Shown: positions 1 through 12,399 of the stretch, one piece after another
Position numbering within the stretch: the first letter of the stretch is position 1
Layout of the letters: each line of letters starts with the position of its first letter
Assembly (NCBI GenBank): GCA_027605045.1
Contig: JAQFWX010000034.1
Coordinates: forward strand, 372,001 to 436,000
Origin: Phallus indusiatus
Lineage: Eukaryota; Basidiomycota; Agaricomycetes; Phallales; Phallaceae
Direction of reading: 5' to 3'
DNA: 64,000 nt
Program-made: the position numbers and the translations under genes
The notes under the pieces: model-generated
Told to the model about the DNA's origin: nothing
Database searches by the model: none
What the model saw: the letters and a program-made list of their open reading frames with translations, nothing else

Positions 1-364
1 CTGGTCAAACATCTCTCGCTTCTGAAATGTTGCGGCGGACTATATATTAAAGAGATGCTATCATCTAGTTGAAAGAAAATAAAGTTTCGAGGAATTATCT
101 GGGATTTATTTTATACTACAGTACTAGTAAAGACGAACTTAGATCAATGATCTTGGTCTAGATGACGTCCCGCGTTCGGAAATATGCGGTAGTTCTCTCG
201 TTTGTTATAGCCTCATAGCCTCTATGCGTACAGTTAAGCTATACATCTTACATAAAAAAAGCTTCCCTCATCTTAGGACTTGCTAACCTTTCAACCGGAG
301 AAATCAATAGTTTATAAAATCCTTGAAAAAACCGTTTGATTTCGAACACTTCAGCCTTCAAGCA
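1..364. other. Upstream region, no gene seen
   Basis: No reading frame with coding character begins here. It precedes the first modelled gene and probably holds its promoter, but I see no clear TATA element or repeat. Confidence 0.4.
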
Positions 365-1392
365 ATGAGCCATTCTAGGTACCCCAGGACTCGTGTTGTT
401 AAAACTTTTCCTCCAATCACCAATTGTATAATTTTCAGCCCAGAACGTACACTTCCCCCTCCTGTCTTGACATTTTCACGCGACTTCCGTTTGTTACTAG
501 AATCCAAACCACACGAAGCCGATACAGCTGCAAGAGATCGAGTTCAAGGTCCGCAGACAGCTCAAGAGTCTTCGCATGCTTCACATTTGAAAGATATTGG
601 TAAATAATTGTGACTGTCTATACTCTACGTCGACCTCGAGTAAATTTCTTCTCAGGTACACCGTCTAATGAATTTCCGCATATGAGAACTCACGGTTCTG
701 CTGGGGAGCCTCGTTTAAGGTTGATAGTAAAGATTTCTAAATGAAAAAACTCTATGATACAGTTAAATAGGACGAATAGTGACTCAGGAAACCAAAACAA
801 CTTGCAAGAAGATCATCTTATGGTGCAGCGGATTCCAAAGCCGAAGGGAGAAGTAGGACATCCCAATAATGGTGGTTATAGTCTACCAACCGTCTTAAAC
901 TGGGGAAAGGAGGTGTATGAACGAATAAGGGTGCGCAAATTCATTTTGATCTTGAATATCATAATGATTCTGTTCAAAGGAAGACGTACAGCGACTGTGT
1001 GATAGCTATCTGTATACCGGGGCAACGATTTCTAATCAGGATCAAGACCGTATTTTGGACGTATGCCTGAAGGTAGATTTCATCATAATATCGAATAACT
1101 TCATCATAATGACTTACATCAAGGCGGCGGAAAAGCATCCCATACTCAATAATTATATAGGATTCTGGCCGGCGAGAGACATGATAAAAACATACCTCAA
1201 AAATTCAGCCGCAGCCGGTAAAGTCAAGAACAAAGATCTCAAACGTTCCCCCATAAATGAAAATAATGTCTGTGAGTGTGTTACCCTCAGTCGTCTAAGA
1301 TATTGAGCTCCCTTGCCTCTCAGGTCGACAGCCAAAACTCCAAGCGTGCCCGACGTTCCGTCCGGATTGGTGAAATAACCGAGACTCAGTAA
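365..1392 (+). CDS. Hypothetical protein, six-exon gene
   Basis: The function is not recognised. I built a six-exon model starting at the first ATG of the frame: 365-599, 656-726, 763-930, 980-1072, 1124-1267 and 1324-1392, stop TAA, about 261 residues. All junctions are GT-AG and keep frame. The second intron is only 36 nt, with a CTAAAT branch-like site. The middle of the protein carries a glycine-rich stretch (IPKPKGEVGHPNNGGYSL) followed by an acidic, charged helix-like region. The C-terminus is basic (SKRARRSVRIG), which suggests a nuclear or nucleic-acid-binding role, but that is inference. The last junction is the least certain, because a stronger GTGAGT donor four bases downstream gives a different short tail. 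Confidence 0.6.
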
Positions 1393-2363
1393 AAAATTGG
1401 AAGTTTAATTGATATTTTTTTTAAAAATTTTCCTCAACGTAGTCTTCGCCTGTGCTTGAGGATATTTTGTACATGCACCCTACGTCGTTCATTCTGTATT
1501 CGACTTTATCTGCTAGGCCCCCGTGTTTTGAACTTCTTAGCTACATCCGCAACCCGTGGATATCTTCCGCTAAAAATTTTCTCAAAGTGAGGGTTAAAAC
1601 GTTAAAGCAGCGGAGATTCTGTATCCTCAAAAAGCAACGTGTTCGCACTGTAGCAGTGCTCCATGAAATTTGCAGCTAACCTCTTATTATATCGACTCTC
1701 GTGCCACATCTTAAATTAAATGTTGTGAAAACGATAAGAGGTTATATTCTGTCGTTTTAAAAGCGATCTTATCATAATTAATCGATTAGATACTCAAGAC
1801 TGCCAGAAATTTTAGTTTCCTTAGTTTTACGTATCATTAGAAGTACCCGGGCCGTGCACCACTAGTTTTACGAGAGTAGAAGAATATTTACGTAACAACT
1901 CGAACTCGAACCAAGCTCAACCACTTGTCATAGAACAAAGGAATTTTAGATTCCATTGATTGCTGGAAATTCTCACGTGCAGGATTGTGTTTAAATTTGT
2001 AGGCGTGTCTCACACTGGTCGGCACCGGACCGGTCGCTACTATACTCGTCGTTTGCGCATATAACTCTGATATAACTTTAAAAACATTGCCGTTCCACGC
2101 TTTTTTTGTGACTTCTATATTTGGAAGCTATGACAAGTTCAGGGGCGAAGAATGAAAAGGTGATTCGGCCAATGATGCGCCGAGTTTTGAAGCTTGACCG
2201 GAGGCTACCCGCTTCAGTCATCATACGACAAGAGGAGAAAGAAAGCGCTGAGGTTATATCTTTGGATCTAACTATTAAGATTCAATTTTGATTTTTCACG
2301 ACTCTGAATGCACAACGTTCCTATAAAAAGACGATTGCAAAGCATTATTCATCACGTCACTCC
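1393..2363. other. Intergenic, nothing recognised
   Basis: AT-rich spacer of about 970 bases between two plus-strand genes. The short ORFs inside start at non-ATG codons and show no protein-like pattern. A CTATAAAAAG stretch near 2320 lies about 40 bases before the next ATG and is a plausible TATA element. Confidence 0.4.
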
Positions 2364-3782
2364 ATGCCTGGCCTCTTCAACGCTCGTTCCCTGCTGGAAT
2401 CCAGTTTACAAGTAACTGATGAAAGTCAGTATGACAGGCAAGAGCTTCTTGCGTTGTGTAAGCTTTTCCGCTTGCCAATGCCTGTAACAAGGACCGAAGT
2501 AAGCGTTATCTATTATAATGCGGTAAGATGCTGATTACTCTTCTTTGTATTGTAGGTCGAACTATTTCTGATGCCCGGCGGATATCCCTTGCCTTCGCAA
2601 GACAATATAAGCGGCCTCTCATTTACCGGAGGGACAACCGCTCCAGCTGGGAGACTCTCCGGGATGTTTCTACGGAATAAAACAGAACGTGTCAGATGCT
2701 CGATCAATAGTCTCGATGACGACGTATTGAAACGCATATTCGTTTTGGCCTATGACAACAAGCTTTTACTGCGAGGACCGCTGACACTTATCTATGTCAC
2801 TAAACGATGGGGAACTATTGTCCTCGCTATGCCCAGGCTCTGGGGAATTCTGCATATAGACTCGAAGGACCTTTTATATAACCCGTTTTATTCAATAATC
2901 TACCATGTATTTCACGCCCATGAATTACATGTATGGGTTAATTCTTCGGCTATACTCGCTTCCATGACTACCCTCGCAGCAGTCATCCCTCCCAAGATTC
3001 GTTCTACCTTGCATGTACCTCACTTGCGAAATCTCGTGCTTACGGGATCAGGCGCAATAGAAACTATGGACGCATTTCCATTTGATTATCCAAATTTGAC
3101 ACACCTCGGTTTGACGGATCTCCGCCGTCTCTTTCCCCTCAACCTGCTTGCAAATTGTCCCGCATTAAAGATTTTAGTTATGGATTGCTCCGTAGAGGTG
3201 TGGAGTAAGAGGTTCGTGGACGAGGAGATGCTTCTTTGCGACGAAATTGCCTGCACTTCCTTGCATGTAGAGTGGAAGGCGACGTGGGTTTCATTCGATG
3301 TCTTTACCAACAATCTCCCGATTCTCGGCCTAAATAATTTCCGCTTCATCCTTTCCGATAATCAAAGATTCAGATCGCTGCCTCTCGCTCTGATGTCGAA
3401 GAATCCGAACATCCAAACCCTCATGTTGCGGGGTGTATCCTTAGCTTACACAGATATTGAGGAAATTCGTCCTCTTATGGGTTTATCGCTACTCAAAAAG
3501 TTGGAACTTTCAGATGTCGATGATGCTACCTCTTTTTTTCAATCGTGTGCTGACTTCCCATCTGCGCATTTTCCTAGACTTGTGTCGCTACATCTCACCA
3601 ATGTGAGATTGAATGGGGATAGCCTTATAAACTATATTTGTATGAAAACAAGAACCCCCCTTGTCGACGTCTCTCCATTACAGACCATTCATTTGGAAGG
3701 CATGGCTTTGGAGGAAAATCACTTGACCGAGTTAAACTTAATACGAAGTCTAGGTCAAATCGAAGTAAAGATCTCTCTCTAA
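2364..3782 (+). CDS. F-box-like, leucine-rich repeat protein
   Basis: Two exons, 2364-2498 and 2556-3782, give 453 residues. The start is the ATG just after a TATA-like stretch, and the 57-nt intron is GT-AG and phase 0. Around residues 95-150 the pattern SINSLDDDVLKRIF, then a WG-containing turn and MPRLWGILHI, matches the F-box-like domain common in Agaricomycetes. The rest is a run of leucine-rich segments (for example PNLTHLGLTDLRRL and LLKKLELSDV) as in F-box/LRR substrate receptors. Members of this family usually bind Skp1 in SCF ubiquitin ligases. The family is hugely expanded in mushrooms and individual substrates are unknown, so the role here is inferred from family only. Confidence 0.75.
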
Positions 3783-4231
3783 TGATACGCTTATTCCCTC
3801 TCAAGGGGATCGTTGTAATATAAATAAACTTTTCCCCCATTTTTGCGATGTTCATTCCAGAGAGATCTCAAAAGTTAACTTACGATCCATAGTCCCCATT
3901 GACTTGTTTGCGCTTACAATTGACACTCTGTCATCACATCATCGGTCGTGCCATCAGTAATTCAGTGTTCATTTGGAGTCTCAGTTCGGTCTTTTTTTTA
4001 TTTATTTGTTTATTATAAATATGCTACTTTAATGTTACATGAAATGATTAAGTTCTACGCTTTGTTCTAAGTACCGGACGACATTGCCTCTTGCATCCGA
4101 GTCTGCGCGGTTAGCCTCTTAAAAACTATCTCTCCACTTGAGACATTTTTATTAAGTACCAATTTATATGTTTTTGGAACGTTTATCATTCTCAAAGAGA
4201 GTCGAATTTACAAAAAATAGTACATGGAAAT
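3783..4231. other. Intergenic between convergent genes
   Basis: About 450 bases lie between the stop codons of two convergent genes. The stretch is T-rich with no coding frame; it probably contains both 3' ends. No distinct terminator motif can be named. Confidence 0.4.
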
Positions 4232-6359
4232 CTATTTTGCGACGTCAATCTCGCCGTCCGAATTCCCTGATGACTCTGATTCTTCTTCTTCTGGATGATC
4301 AGTCATAAAAACCACCTGATTTAGTGTAAGATGTAAATTACAAGTATAATTGACGAAAATGTCTCACAGGTAATTCGAGCTCTCGTTCCCAAGTTTGACT
4401 AAGGTACACAAGCGTCTCTGACCGGTTATGTGCAAGCCAAGTGAGATTGTAGAAATTCTTCGGATAAAATTCACTTGGAATCTCAGTACGTATGAGTACT
4501 GGATGATCTGAGGGCGAACGTTTCCGACGCATATTTCCCTTTCGGGTAGTATCTACTCCTCGGAAATCAGGTTGTCGATAGTAGGTATCGACATGTTGCA
4601 ACAAAGACGTTAATTTGGGGTTTCTCCAAGTTTGGGGAATTCTCCAGAAGACCCGAGATGATATGTCTTCGTCCGTTTCGTCTGAGCTCATGCCGGTAAC
4701 ATCGAGTGTTTCAACAAGCCTTTTCCACAATTCGTTCCATTCCGGATGTGCGTCGATAATCGCAAGTCGCATACGAAATAGCTTGAAGATTTGATAATAA
4801 GCATGAGCGATGTGTAAAAAATACAACGGATTGCTACCTCCTTTTTGCGAGAGACATGCCTCGCTCTTTTCATGCGTGTATGCTCTTCTTTCTCCAAAGC
4901 ATCTTTACTTTCCTGATCCTCCATGGCACGAATTCGATATTTTTCATAAATGCCCTTCAGGTAAACCCACTTCCTTTTTATTATAGAATGAATATTTTTA
5001 TTATTAATTGTTGCTTCCGTGATTCCTTCTGCCGCCCAGTATCCCTTTTCGACACGTAGTTTGAATAAACGCACAAACGAGCGAAGAGCAGCGGAATTCC
5101 AATCACTGTCAACGGATGCATTCCAATCAAATTTGAGAAACTCTTCGGAGAATTCCAAAATTCCTTCTTTAAATGCTGCCTGCTCTAATTGTGTGATTTC
5201 TGGTGGCATTAAACCGCTTTTCCACTGCCATCCGGAAAGTGATTCCAGAGATTGTCGTAAAGCAGCCTGCGAGGTGATTAGTCTCCTAAAACTTAAATCA
5301 TAGTAAAATGGAGAACCGCAAGAGCTTTATCTAATTTGGATTTTAGTGCACGTTTGATCGGTTTGACATTTGCCGTTGTGTCGAGTGATAAGGCTTGGCG
5401 GTCGCGTATCCGTCTTATGAGACGCACGGAAAGCTCCTCCACTACCACTTGTTCACTGTTCATCGGCATAATAATCTTTGAAATATCAGAAAGATAGGAG
5501 AAGAGTGTTATTGTAATTTGGCTCACTGTCGGGTTTCGCCTGTAAATAGAAAACAACGGTAACATGGAAACACAATGTTCCCAGAAAAGGTCCCTCGTCT
5601 CTCGGCACATTCTATTAGGAAGAACTACACCCACTCTTTTTTGAAAGAATAACCACGAAACCTCGAAAAAACCATCGGGAAATAAGTCTTCAGTATCCAA
5701 GCTAACAACGAGACCCCTATAAATATCGAAATATAACTCAATTCATGGAACGTAGAATGATCGCGATAATTTCACCAGATATGTTCAAATGAGTCAAGAG
5801 CAATTGCTGAATCCTGATATCTTTCTGACCAGTATTGTTTTATATTCAATTCTGTTTAACGGTTATTTGAGTAGCTCATAATTCACACAAAGCGTACAAA
5901 CTGGATATGGGAAATTTGAAAGTTTGAGAAGTATCGTATAAGGCTTGAAGCTCCTGCTTGGAAGGGTGAGGAAGTCCGAAATGAACGACGTTTATGGACG
6001 GTGGAACAGGCGTCGCTATACTCATTGACTATCAATATGCATTCCAGATTGTTCTGCACATCTGACGTACAGAGAAATAATGGGTCATTTAACATGTCAG
6101 GGTCGAGTTTTATTCCCCTCACAAACGCTTTTCCTAAATACTCGACCGCTTCACGACACAAACGAACAGAGAACTCTTCACCTCCACGAGAACATTTGTC
6201 CAATATAAAGGTTAACATGGGCTGTTCAACGATTGAGCTGACATCAACGCCGGAAAGAAGTTGTAGTAGCGCATTCTTTGTAATAATGAGTGGGAAACGA
6301 CCGGGGAGAGAATACATGGAAAACCACAAAGTCAGAAGTGCATCTATCTCGAATAACAT
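4232..6359 (-). CDS. Conserved Agaricomycete hypothetical protein
   Basis: Six exons on the minus strand (6359-5898, 5813-5776, 5716-5317, 5266-4838, 4781-4368, 4315-4232) close in frame to 608 residues. All introns are GT-AG and 50-84 nt long. The N-terminal half is helical, with armadillo-like spacing of leucines, but no domain can be named. The C-terminal half has a basic, coiled segment (YEKYRIRAM through RARHVSRKKE). It is followed by AIIDAHPEW, GMSSDETDED and a conserved tryptophan/arginine block, a combination I recall from unannotated Agaricomycete proteins. The protein ends in an acidic tail (EEEESESS). A further upstream exon near 6470 is possible, so the N-terminus is uncertain. 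Function is unknown. Confidence 0.6.
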
Positions 6360-7356
6360 AGTGAGAATTAGTTGTGGTATATCGACTATGCAAATTATGA
6401 GGTTAAAATCAAAGGATTGAAATTGATAACTAAGTTGTCAATTCGACGACCGTGAAAACATTAACCGGGGGTGCCTGCAAACTGGCCCTGCATGTAGGCG
6501 TGTGTTTTGTAACTCGCCGCCGGCGCTATTATTGTACACAAATACCGGTCATTCAGGCCATTTCTTTGTTCAAGAAAAGCTTTAACTCGGGTTCATTTTG
6601 GAAGTTATTAAGTCTGGAAAAGTGGCGTGTTTCTTGTAAGTTAACGTAACACAGGGTCAAAGACTAGCTGCTGGTGATTCATTCAAAGTGACAAGATAAC
6701 AGCTGGAACTTACATAAATCAAATGACCATAGACTCATATCCACCGATTACGCAAATAAAAAGGGTCTCAATTTGAGTGTGCTTTTTGAAAGAAAATAGT
6801 TCCGCTTATTTTTAATTTAGCAGCGCATACAATAGATGTAATAGGATGACCTGATAGACCATTGAGCTGGCCCAGACGCTGGATTCTAAGTGTTCTAAAA
6901 ATTCAACGTGTGAATAAATTAGCCTCATGTATTATAGCCAGAACCACGTTCACGTCTGGGTTAATTCCCATGACTCACGGCGGGCATTAACTCTCGAAAA
7001 AGGGCTGCATTGTTTGGTTTTTTCTCCGCTTTATTGACTTTCATGGCAGAACCAGTTTCTATTTTAGAGTTTAGCTAGTATAGAAAACCCCGTTCTGAAT
7101 CTCTATCAGGGATCAAGGAGCGATGCATCGATCTAATTCCCTCCATAAAATTTATGTCTCCTGATCATCAGTGTCACCGGTGCGATAACATCACACGACT
7201 TAGGTGAATGAAACCAAAAAAATGGATGCATGCCTTGCGAGAAGTTAAGTAGTCAGGAAACCTTATTATTTCGTTAATTTGTATTTATACGAGCGTGCGT
7301 TTCACAAAGTCGTCAACTGATCAGTCCTAGTCGTACTAAGCTCTGTGTCGAGATCC
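6360..7356. other. Intergenic between divergent genes
   Basis: About 1 kb between two divergently transcribed genes, so it should hold both promoters. The ORF at 6452-6649 has no family resemblance and starts at a non-ATG codon. Nothing else stands out. Confidence 0.4.
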
Positions 7357-8158
7357 ATGGATACCTCTGCTTCCGGGATACAACAAATTCTGACAACTCT
7401 GGAAAGCGATGCGGAAGAATTACGTCGAGCTTCAACCACCGAAGTTGATGACTCCGCTCATGCAGCGCAATACTTCGTTTCAGTGAGCTAATGTTTTTAA
7501 GATTGACGACTTTCGTTGATCATATCTTAGGACGTAGTCTCAATGAGAAAAGAACTAATCGAAGTGTTCGAAATTATTAATAGTACACTTCAGTCCAATT
7601 ACGAGACCTTAAGGCGTCTCAGGGAACTAAGCCGCGACTCGGATGGAGATGTTGAAGAAGAGATTGGAGGAGAGGCAACGGGCTTCGACGAGTTAACAAC
7701 CCCAACTCTCCCCTCTTTCGATATTCCAGGCCGTAATCTATTCGGTAGCGTAACTCCTCGAGGAGATATTCGAGTGGCGATTCGCGAGCATTTCAACATG
7801 CTCTTGTGGAAGGATGCCGAATCGAGAAGTTACCGTGTTCCTTGGAAAACGCTTTCTAGGAACTTGTTAAAGACGAAGCGTCGGCTCATTAACTGGCCAG
7901 ATCACATTGCAATTAATTCTGAAGGGGCATTGGACGTGACGCTCTTAAAGAAAAGCATGGGCGCGGAGTCCCTGCTTCAAGTTCAGATTGAAGAATGGAC
8001 GTCTAGTAAGTTTATCACTGGTCTCACGAGTTCTATTTTAAATTGCTGACCATCTTCAAGGAGAAATCAGGCGTCATCTGAAGGACAATGTGCCGTTGAT
8101 TGTATCTGTTCGAAAGGTGGTCTTATTCTCCACCAGTAGTATAGTACATAACGGATAA
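7357..8158 (+). CDS. Hypothetical protein, three exons
   Basis: The model has exons 7357-7482, 7531-8005 and 8061-8158, all GT-AG and in frame, giving 232 residues. The N-terminal 60 residues look like an amphipathic coiled coil (QQILTTLESDAEELRRA, then YETLRRLRELS), followed by an acidic linker. The C-terminal part (MLLWKDAESRSYRVPWKT to KRRLINWPDHI) is compact and basic. This organisation recurs in small unannotated Agaricomycete proteins, but I cannot attach a domain or role. The third exon is short and its end is uncertain, because the frame could also be spliced again near 8117. Confidence 0.5.
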
Positions 8159-9214
8159 AGGCTCGGAACTTACTAGAGGCAGGGATGTCCGAGACACTAG
8201 CGCATAGACAATTGTGACTATCCTTTGAATTTGTATCTATGAATATGAACCCCCTATGACTATCGATATATTTTCATAACGTGACAATGCCCATATACAT
8301 GATGACTTTGATAATTATTATTGAGGGCGCGAGCGAGCTAGACGGGGAACCTGAAAAGCGCAGAAACAACTTTGCACCAGCGAAAAAGCGATATATGCGT
8401 CGTCACAGATTAAGACCGGAGAATGACGTTAAACAGCCAGCAGAATACAGCCCAAGGAAAGTCTGGTTGTTGTAACCCAGCACCAATCAAATGACGGTGT
8501 AACACGTCAACATGTCTCCCGGAATACCCAAGGCAAACCCCCCGGCAGTCCAACCCAGTGAGATTACCGAATTCTGTCAATAAAATGCTAAACCAGGAGT
8601 GAAAAATACCAAAGCCCATATAATAGCAATTATCAGAGGGTTTCTCTGATTGAAGGAGTCATAAACGGCTTCCGTGCAGCATGAGGTGTAACAACTACAA
8701 TCCACCGTGCAGCCTGTCGCACCCTTTACTAATAAAGATAATCTCTGTGGTAATTATGGTTAAATTTCAGGTAATGAATCCAATGAACTCATCGTGCGTT
8801 GAAGTATTGGAAGCTCTAGACCGCTGTGACTAAAAAGCGACCATATACATGCACAAAGATATGGCGGGAAACTCCGAAGCGGGCGCTAACACTTACAGTT
8901 GTCTATCATTTGCTTATATTAATTACGCGTTGACGTTAAACTCGTTGACGTTGAACGTTGAACGTTGAAATTTTATGGCCGCAATTTTTGAATTAATCTT
9001 CTCGCGCTCCCACTTTCGTCTTAAGCCCTCGTTACTTGAACTATGTGTCATCATCTATGTAATGTGCTTCTCAGTTTATTCGAGATTTTCTTACATTATC
9101 TAGACCTGATACCTCGTGTCCTTCAAAAGACGTAGTAAATCTGCCAGTACCCGAAATTTCCGCTTTTTTTCTTCGCCTCACTATCGCACTGTCGTCCTTC
9201 TACTCCGTTTGGCG
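8159..9214. other. Intergenic with short GTTGACGTT/GTTGAACGTT repeats
   Basis: About 1 kb without a supported gene. At 8925-8969 the decamer-like unit GTTGACGTT/GTTGAACGTT is repeated about five times. Related GAACGT-rich strings recur at 15046-15082. The ORFs at 8281-8475 (plus) and 8410-8619 (minus) overlap each other and look like chance frames. Confidence 0.4.
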
Positions 9215-10050
9215 ATGTCAACCAAACGCACTAGTGCTACCATTGACAACAACAAAAATAGCAAAGCGACCTCAAAAACTTCTAAGACCCAACCAAAGAA
9301 GCGTAAACCTGGCTCAGTTCGTCGTTCTGAACGTCTGAGATGTGTTTCTCCCGAAGTTCCACCCCCACCCAAACGCAACCCAGCTGAAAGAAAGGAAATC
9401 AAATCAAAGGTGTGTAGATGCTTCAGGATGTTATTTCGCTGCTGGCTTATGAGACAATTAGTCTCATCGGGAAGAATCTAAAAACAACCCTGAACCGTCT
9501 ACGAAAACTGGCAAACTAGTGATTCCCTTCCTCCCTCACCTTTCTTAACGCATTAAATTCGTCTCAGATTCCAAGTGGTAGAAGCGCTTACGTTCGTATT
9601 ATAACACCACCTGCGACGCTGAAAAAGCGGCCAACGCCGTCTCTATCGGGAGCCAAAGGGTCTGCAACATTAGAGTCAGAGGAGTCTAGCGAGCCCGAAT
9701 CCGAAGAACGTGATCCTTCTCCGGCTCCAGTCGAGACTACCCGCTTGTACACGACTACAACAACCCCGAAGTCTATCACGAGGCTTTCACAATCGTCGCA
9801 ATCGGCATCTAGCAAAGAACCAAAATCAAGGCCAGCCTCTTTACCAAGAAAGGATCTTGAACCAAACCCAGGTGCTTTAACAGGCAAGGAACTTGAACCA
9901 AGCCCGGCTCCTTTAACAAGGAAGGAACTTGCGTACCTCGAAGCACTTGACATGGAGCACCAAGAGGTATACCGAAAGACGGCCGAGATGTTCAACAGGT
10001 CGATTTCGGACATCTTAGCTCATATTACAGGCGGGCAAAAGTCATGCTGA
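9215..10050 (+). CDS. Low-complexity basic/acidic hypothetical protein
   Basis: Three exons (9215-9409, 9462-9518, 9568-10050) with phase-0 GT-AG introns give 244 residues. The start is the ATG at 9215, which opens a Lys/Ser/Thr-rich N-terminus containing a classical nuclear-localisation-like run (PKKRKPG) and RRSERLR. A central Ser/Glu-rich segment is followed by two imperfect copies of a unit of about 15 residues with the core K-(D/E)-L-E-P-(N/S)-P. The C-terminal 40 residues form a probable amphipathic helix (LEALDMEHQEVYRKTAEMF). It is probably a nuclear protein. The family is not recognised. Confidence 0.55.
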
Positions 10051-10277
10051 GCAATAACGTTTGAAGCTACATTGTTTCTGTGCTATGTCAGTGCCGATGT
10101 GACCTTAAGCTTGGAAAGAAGCTATTGTGTACAATAATATAGTATTATCTCTGCAATTTTGAAAACGTATTTCCAAACCGATTCGATATACCCTGTGCAA
10201 ACGTTATATATAGGTAGTCGCGTCGGCTATTCACAAGTGAGCATGAAGCGTGCCAGGAGCTACTTGGTCTGTTGATG

Positions 10278-10570
10278 TTATTGACACAGAGCAAGTCCAT
10301 GACACGTGACGCGTGACGCGTGACGCGGACATGTACAGGCCACGCTCGCATTGCGCAATGAGCATCTCGTAGATACGTCCATGTCCTGGGTCTCCACTTG
10401 TAATCTCTGGATCAAACCCTCGAGATGTTGATAATGATTTTCAACCAAATAATTTACTTCATTCTCCATTAATTTTGCAGCTTTCACTAGCCCTGGTGAG
10501 TGGTCCTCTCTCGCTTTGCATCCCAATACCTCAACATGATAACTTCAAACTGCCGTCCGTTCAAGCACAT
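10278..10570 (-). pseudogene. Possible short coiled-coil gene broken by a frameshift
   Basis: On the minus strand a frame starting at ATG 10570 (QFEVIMLRYWDAKRE) runs into a stop. A second frame begins exactly there and continues with a coiled-coil-like sequence (LVKAAKLMENEVNYLV). The switch falls in a CTCTCTC run at 10505-10511, where a 2-base slip would join the frames. I read this as a degraded short gene. The alternative, an unusual splice, cannot be excluded, and the family is unknown. Confidence 0.3.
10300..10327. repeat. TGACGCG heptamer repeat
   Basis: One TGACACG and three TGACGCG units in tandem, giving overlapping ACGCGT (MCB-like) sites. A related GCGTGACGCGT string occurs near 15092. 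Confidence 0.7.
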
Positions 10571-11761
10571 CTTTGAATAACACGACATTCTTGAAATAAC
10601 CATTCTATCGCACGAATCATCATAACCTGGACCATAATGTGACGAATGCCATTGCATCGTTATCGATGCCGTATCGCGGAGCTAAAGGACGATTGATATG
10701 TATTGTGATCTGGAATGTTGTTTGTGAGACACTTTTCTTTTTGGATGTAAAATATCACTAATAAGAGATACCAGGCAATGTTGTTTTTATTCGCGTCGGC
10801 TAGACGTGATGTCGAAAGAGGAAGTATTCAAAACAACGCTAGCATACCTACAGCTGGTAACCAAAGGACGCTTTCACGAAATCTCGGCCTACACATCAAA
10901 CTGTTTTTGTTAATATTTTTCCTTCAAACACCAGAGTAGGCCCTCAGTCACGAATGCCATCTGTGTCCGCCTCCAGGAAATTTGTTGATTGGAGCCTGTC
11001 GAAGTAACGTTCGTCCTCTTTACGTGAATCCACCCGATAACTCGGACGAAAATTTCACCATCACAACGAAACGAGATCTATCATTTTTTGCCTATGTCAA
11101 CATCGTTATGATAAGCAGGCTGTCCCATGAAATTCTCTTTCGTTCTCAGAGGCTAAGGCCCCTCGGTATATACGTATACAAGATCACCTTTGCGGCGCGC
11201 CCGACGGTTAACGCTTGCCAAAGATAAATATTAGTTCTTTAACAACCTTTACCGATACCTTCTCGCAGACTCTACAATCAGTTCAATGAATTAAGCATTA
11301 GGTAAGTTGTATTTTGCGATGATAACCTGTAGCGGCCGCATTTGAGCAATATTCAATTAGGTTTCTCGTAGTTTCTGCCTGGTGCCTCAAGTATATTTGG
11401 TAAGTTTTACGTCTTATTATTCTTCAGATTCTGTGCCAAACATGCTCTTGTTTAGCCAGAAACGAGGCCCTACTCTGTTCTGTTTCACCAGTGCGCTATG
11501 TATGTGCAATACCAATTTGTTTAAACTGCTGAAATAAATGTACTTATATTTCAATTGCTCTTCGACCCAGCACCACCAACCCCGAGATAATGCCATTGAT
11601 ATACAAACCTGGAAACGGCCACTTGTGGAACTCGAGCCGCCTCAGATCAAGGGCGCCCCCTCCTGTAGATCTAACACGTTCTGGCGAGCCTGTCGTAATG
11701 AAATATAACGTTGGCTACTCTTCGAATGACGCGTAATACGCGCCATATCTCAACCTCAGCA
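10571..11761. other. Non-coding stretch before the first small paralog
   Basis: About 1.2 kb with no supported gene. The string around 10629 (GGACCATAATGTG...AATGCCA) resembles 15993 (GGATCATAACGTG...AATGCCA). This suggests that the flank as well as the gene was duplicated to the 16-17.6 kb region. Confidence 0.35.
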
Positions 11762-12188
11762 ATGAACTTCCATTTAATTGCTCGTATCGAAGATATTCCC
11801 ATTTACTTCCCCAGTCAAATGCCTTCCTCTCGTCGTATCAGAACTCAGGTCATCGGCTGTATGGAAAACTTTATTAAGAACGACTTTGAGGACCTTCAGT
11901 ATATAAATCCTGAGCGTCTTCATATAATGTAAGTGTACAAATTGTAATCTCAACTCGATATTTACATCTGTTGATAAGATGAGCTTTCATAAATCCGCGT
12001 CAGATGCTCGGAAACATATGTCTTTAAACACAATCTCTCGCAACTGTGATGAGACCCTCGTCGGAACGAATACTGCTCATGTTTATAAAGATCAAACGTG
12101 TGCTTGGGGGCCGCCGTGTAGATCTCTGAGGTGGAACAATGGGAAAAAACCAGACAGATTCATCCCATCTAAGGGATGGATATCATAA
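11762..12188 (+). CDS. Small two-exon protein, paralog of the gene at 17142
   Basis: Exon 1 (11762-11928) begins MNFHLIARIEDIPIY and exon 2 ends with the stop at 12186-12188, giving about 123 residues. The copy at 17142 has an exon 1 of exactly the same length (167 nt), the same intron phase and clear protein similarity along its length (SDARKH, LVGTN, HVY, CAWGPPC). The paired cysteines of CAWGPPC are the most conserved point. No family is recognised. The splice acceptor here is weak: to keep frame it must fall at 11983 (ATGAG), because the natural-looking site at 11978 gives a stop. This copy may therefore be damaged. Confidence 0.5.
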
Positions 12189-12399
12189 AGATACAGCTTT
12201 GTTCTGCACACATAATTCAGGCTTGTATTCCTGCGGTTTTTTCTGTTCAAAAACTATGATACAAATGTAATAATATCAATAACAATGTCTATATACATGC
12301 TTTTTACAGTGACTAAGGACTACCGTCTCGAAGTAGACGGCCTATGGTTAGCTACCTTATCCCCCATCTCGACGCAGGCTGACCATGTAACTTTTCATG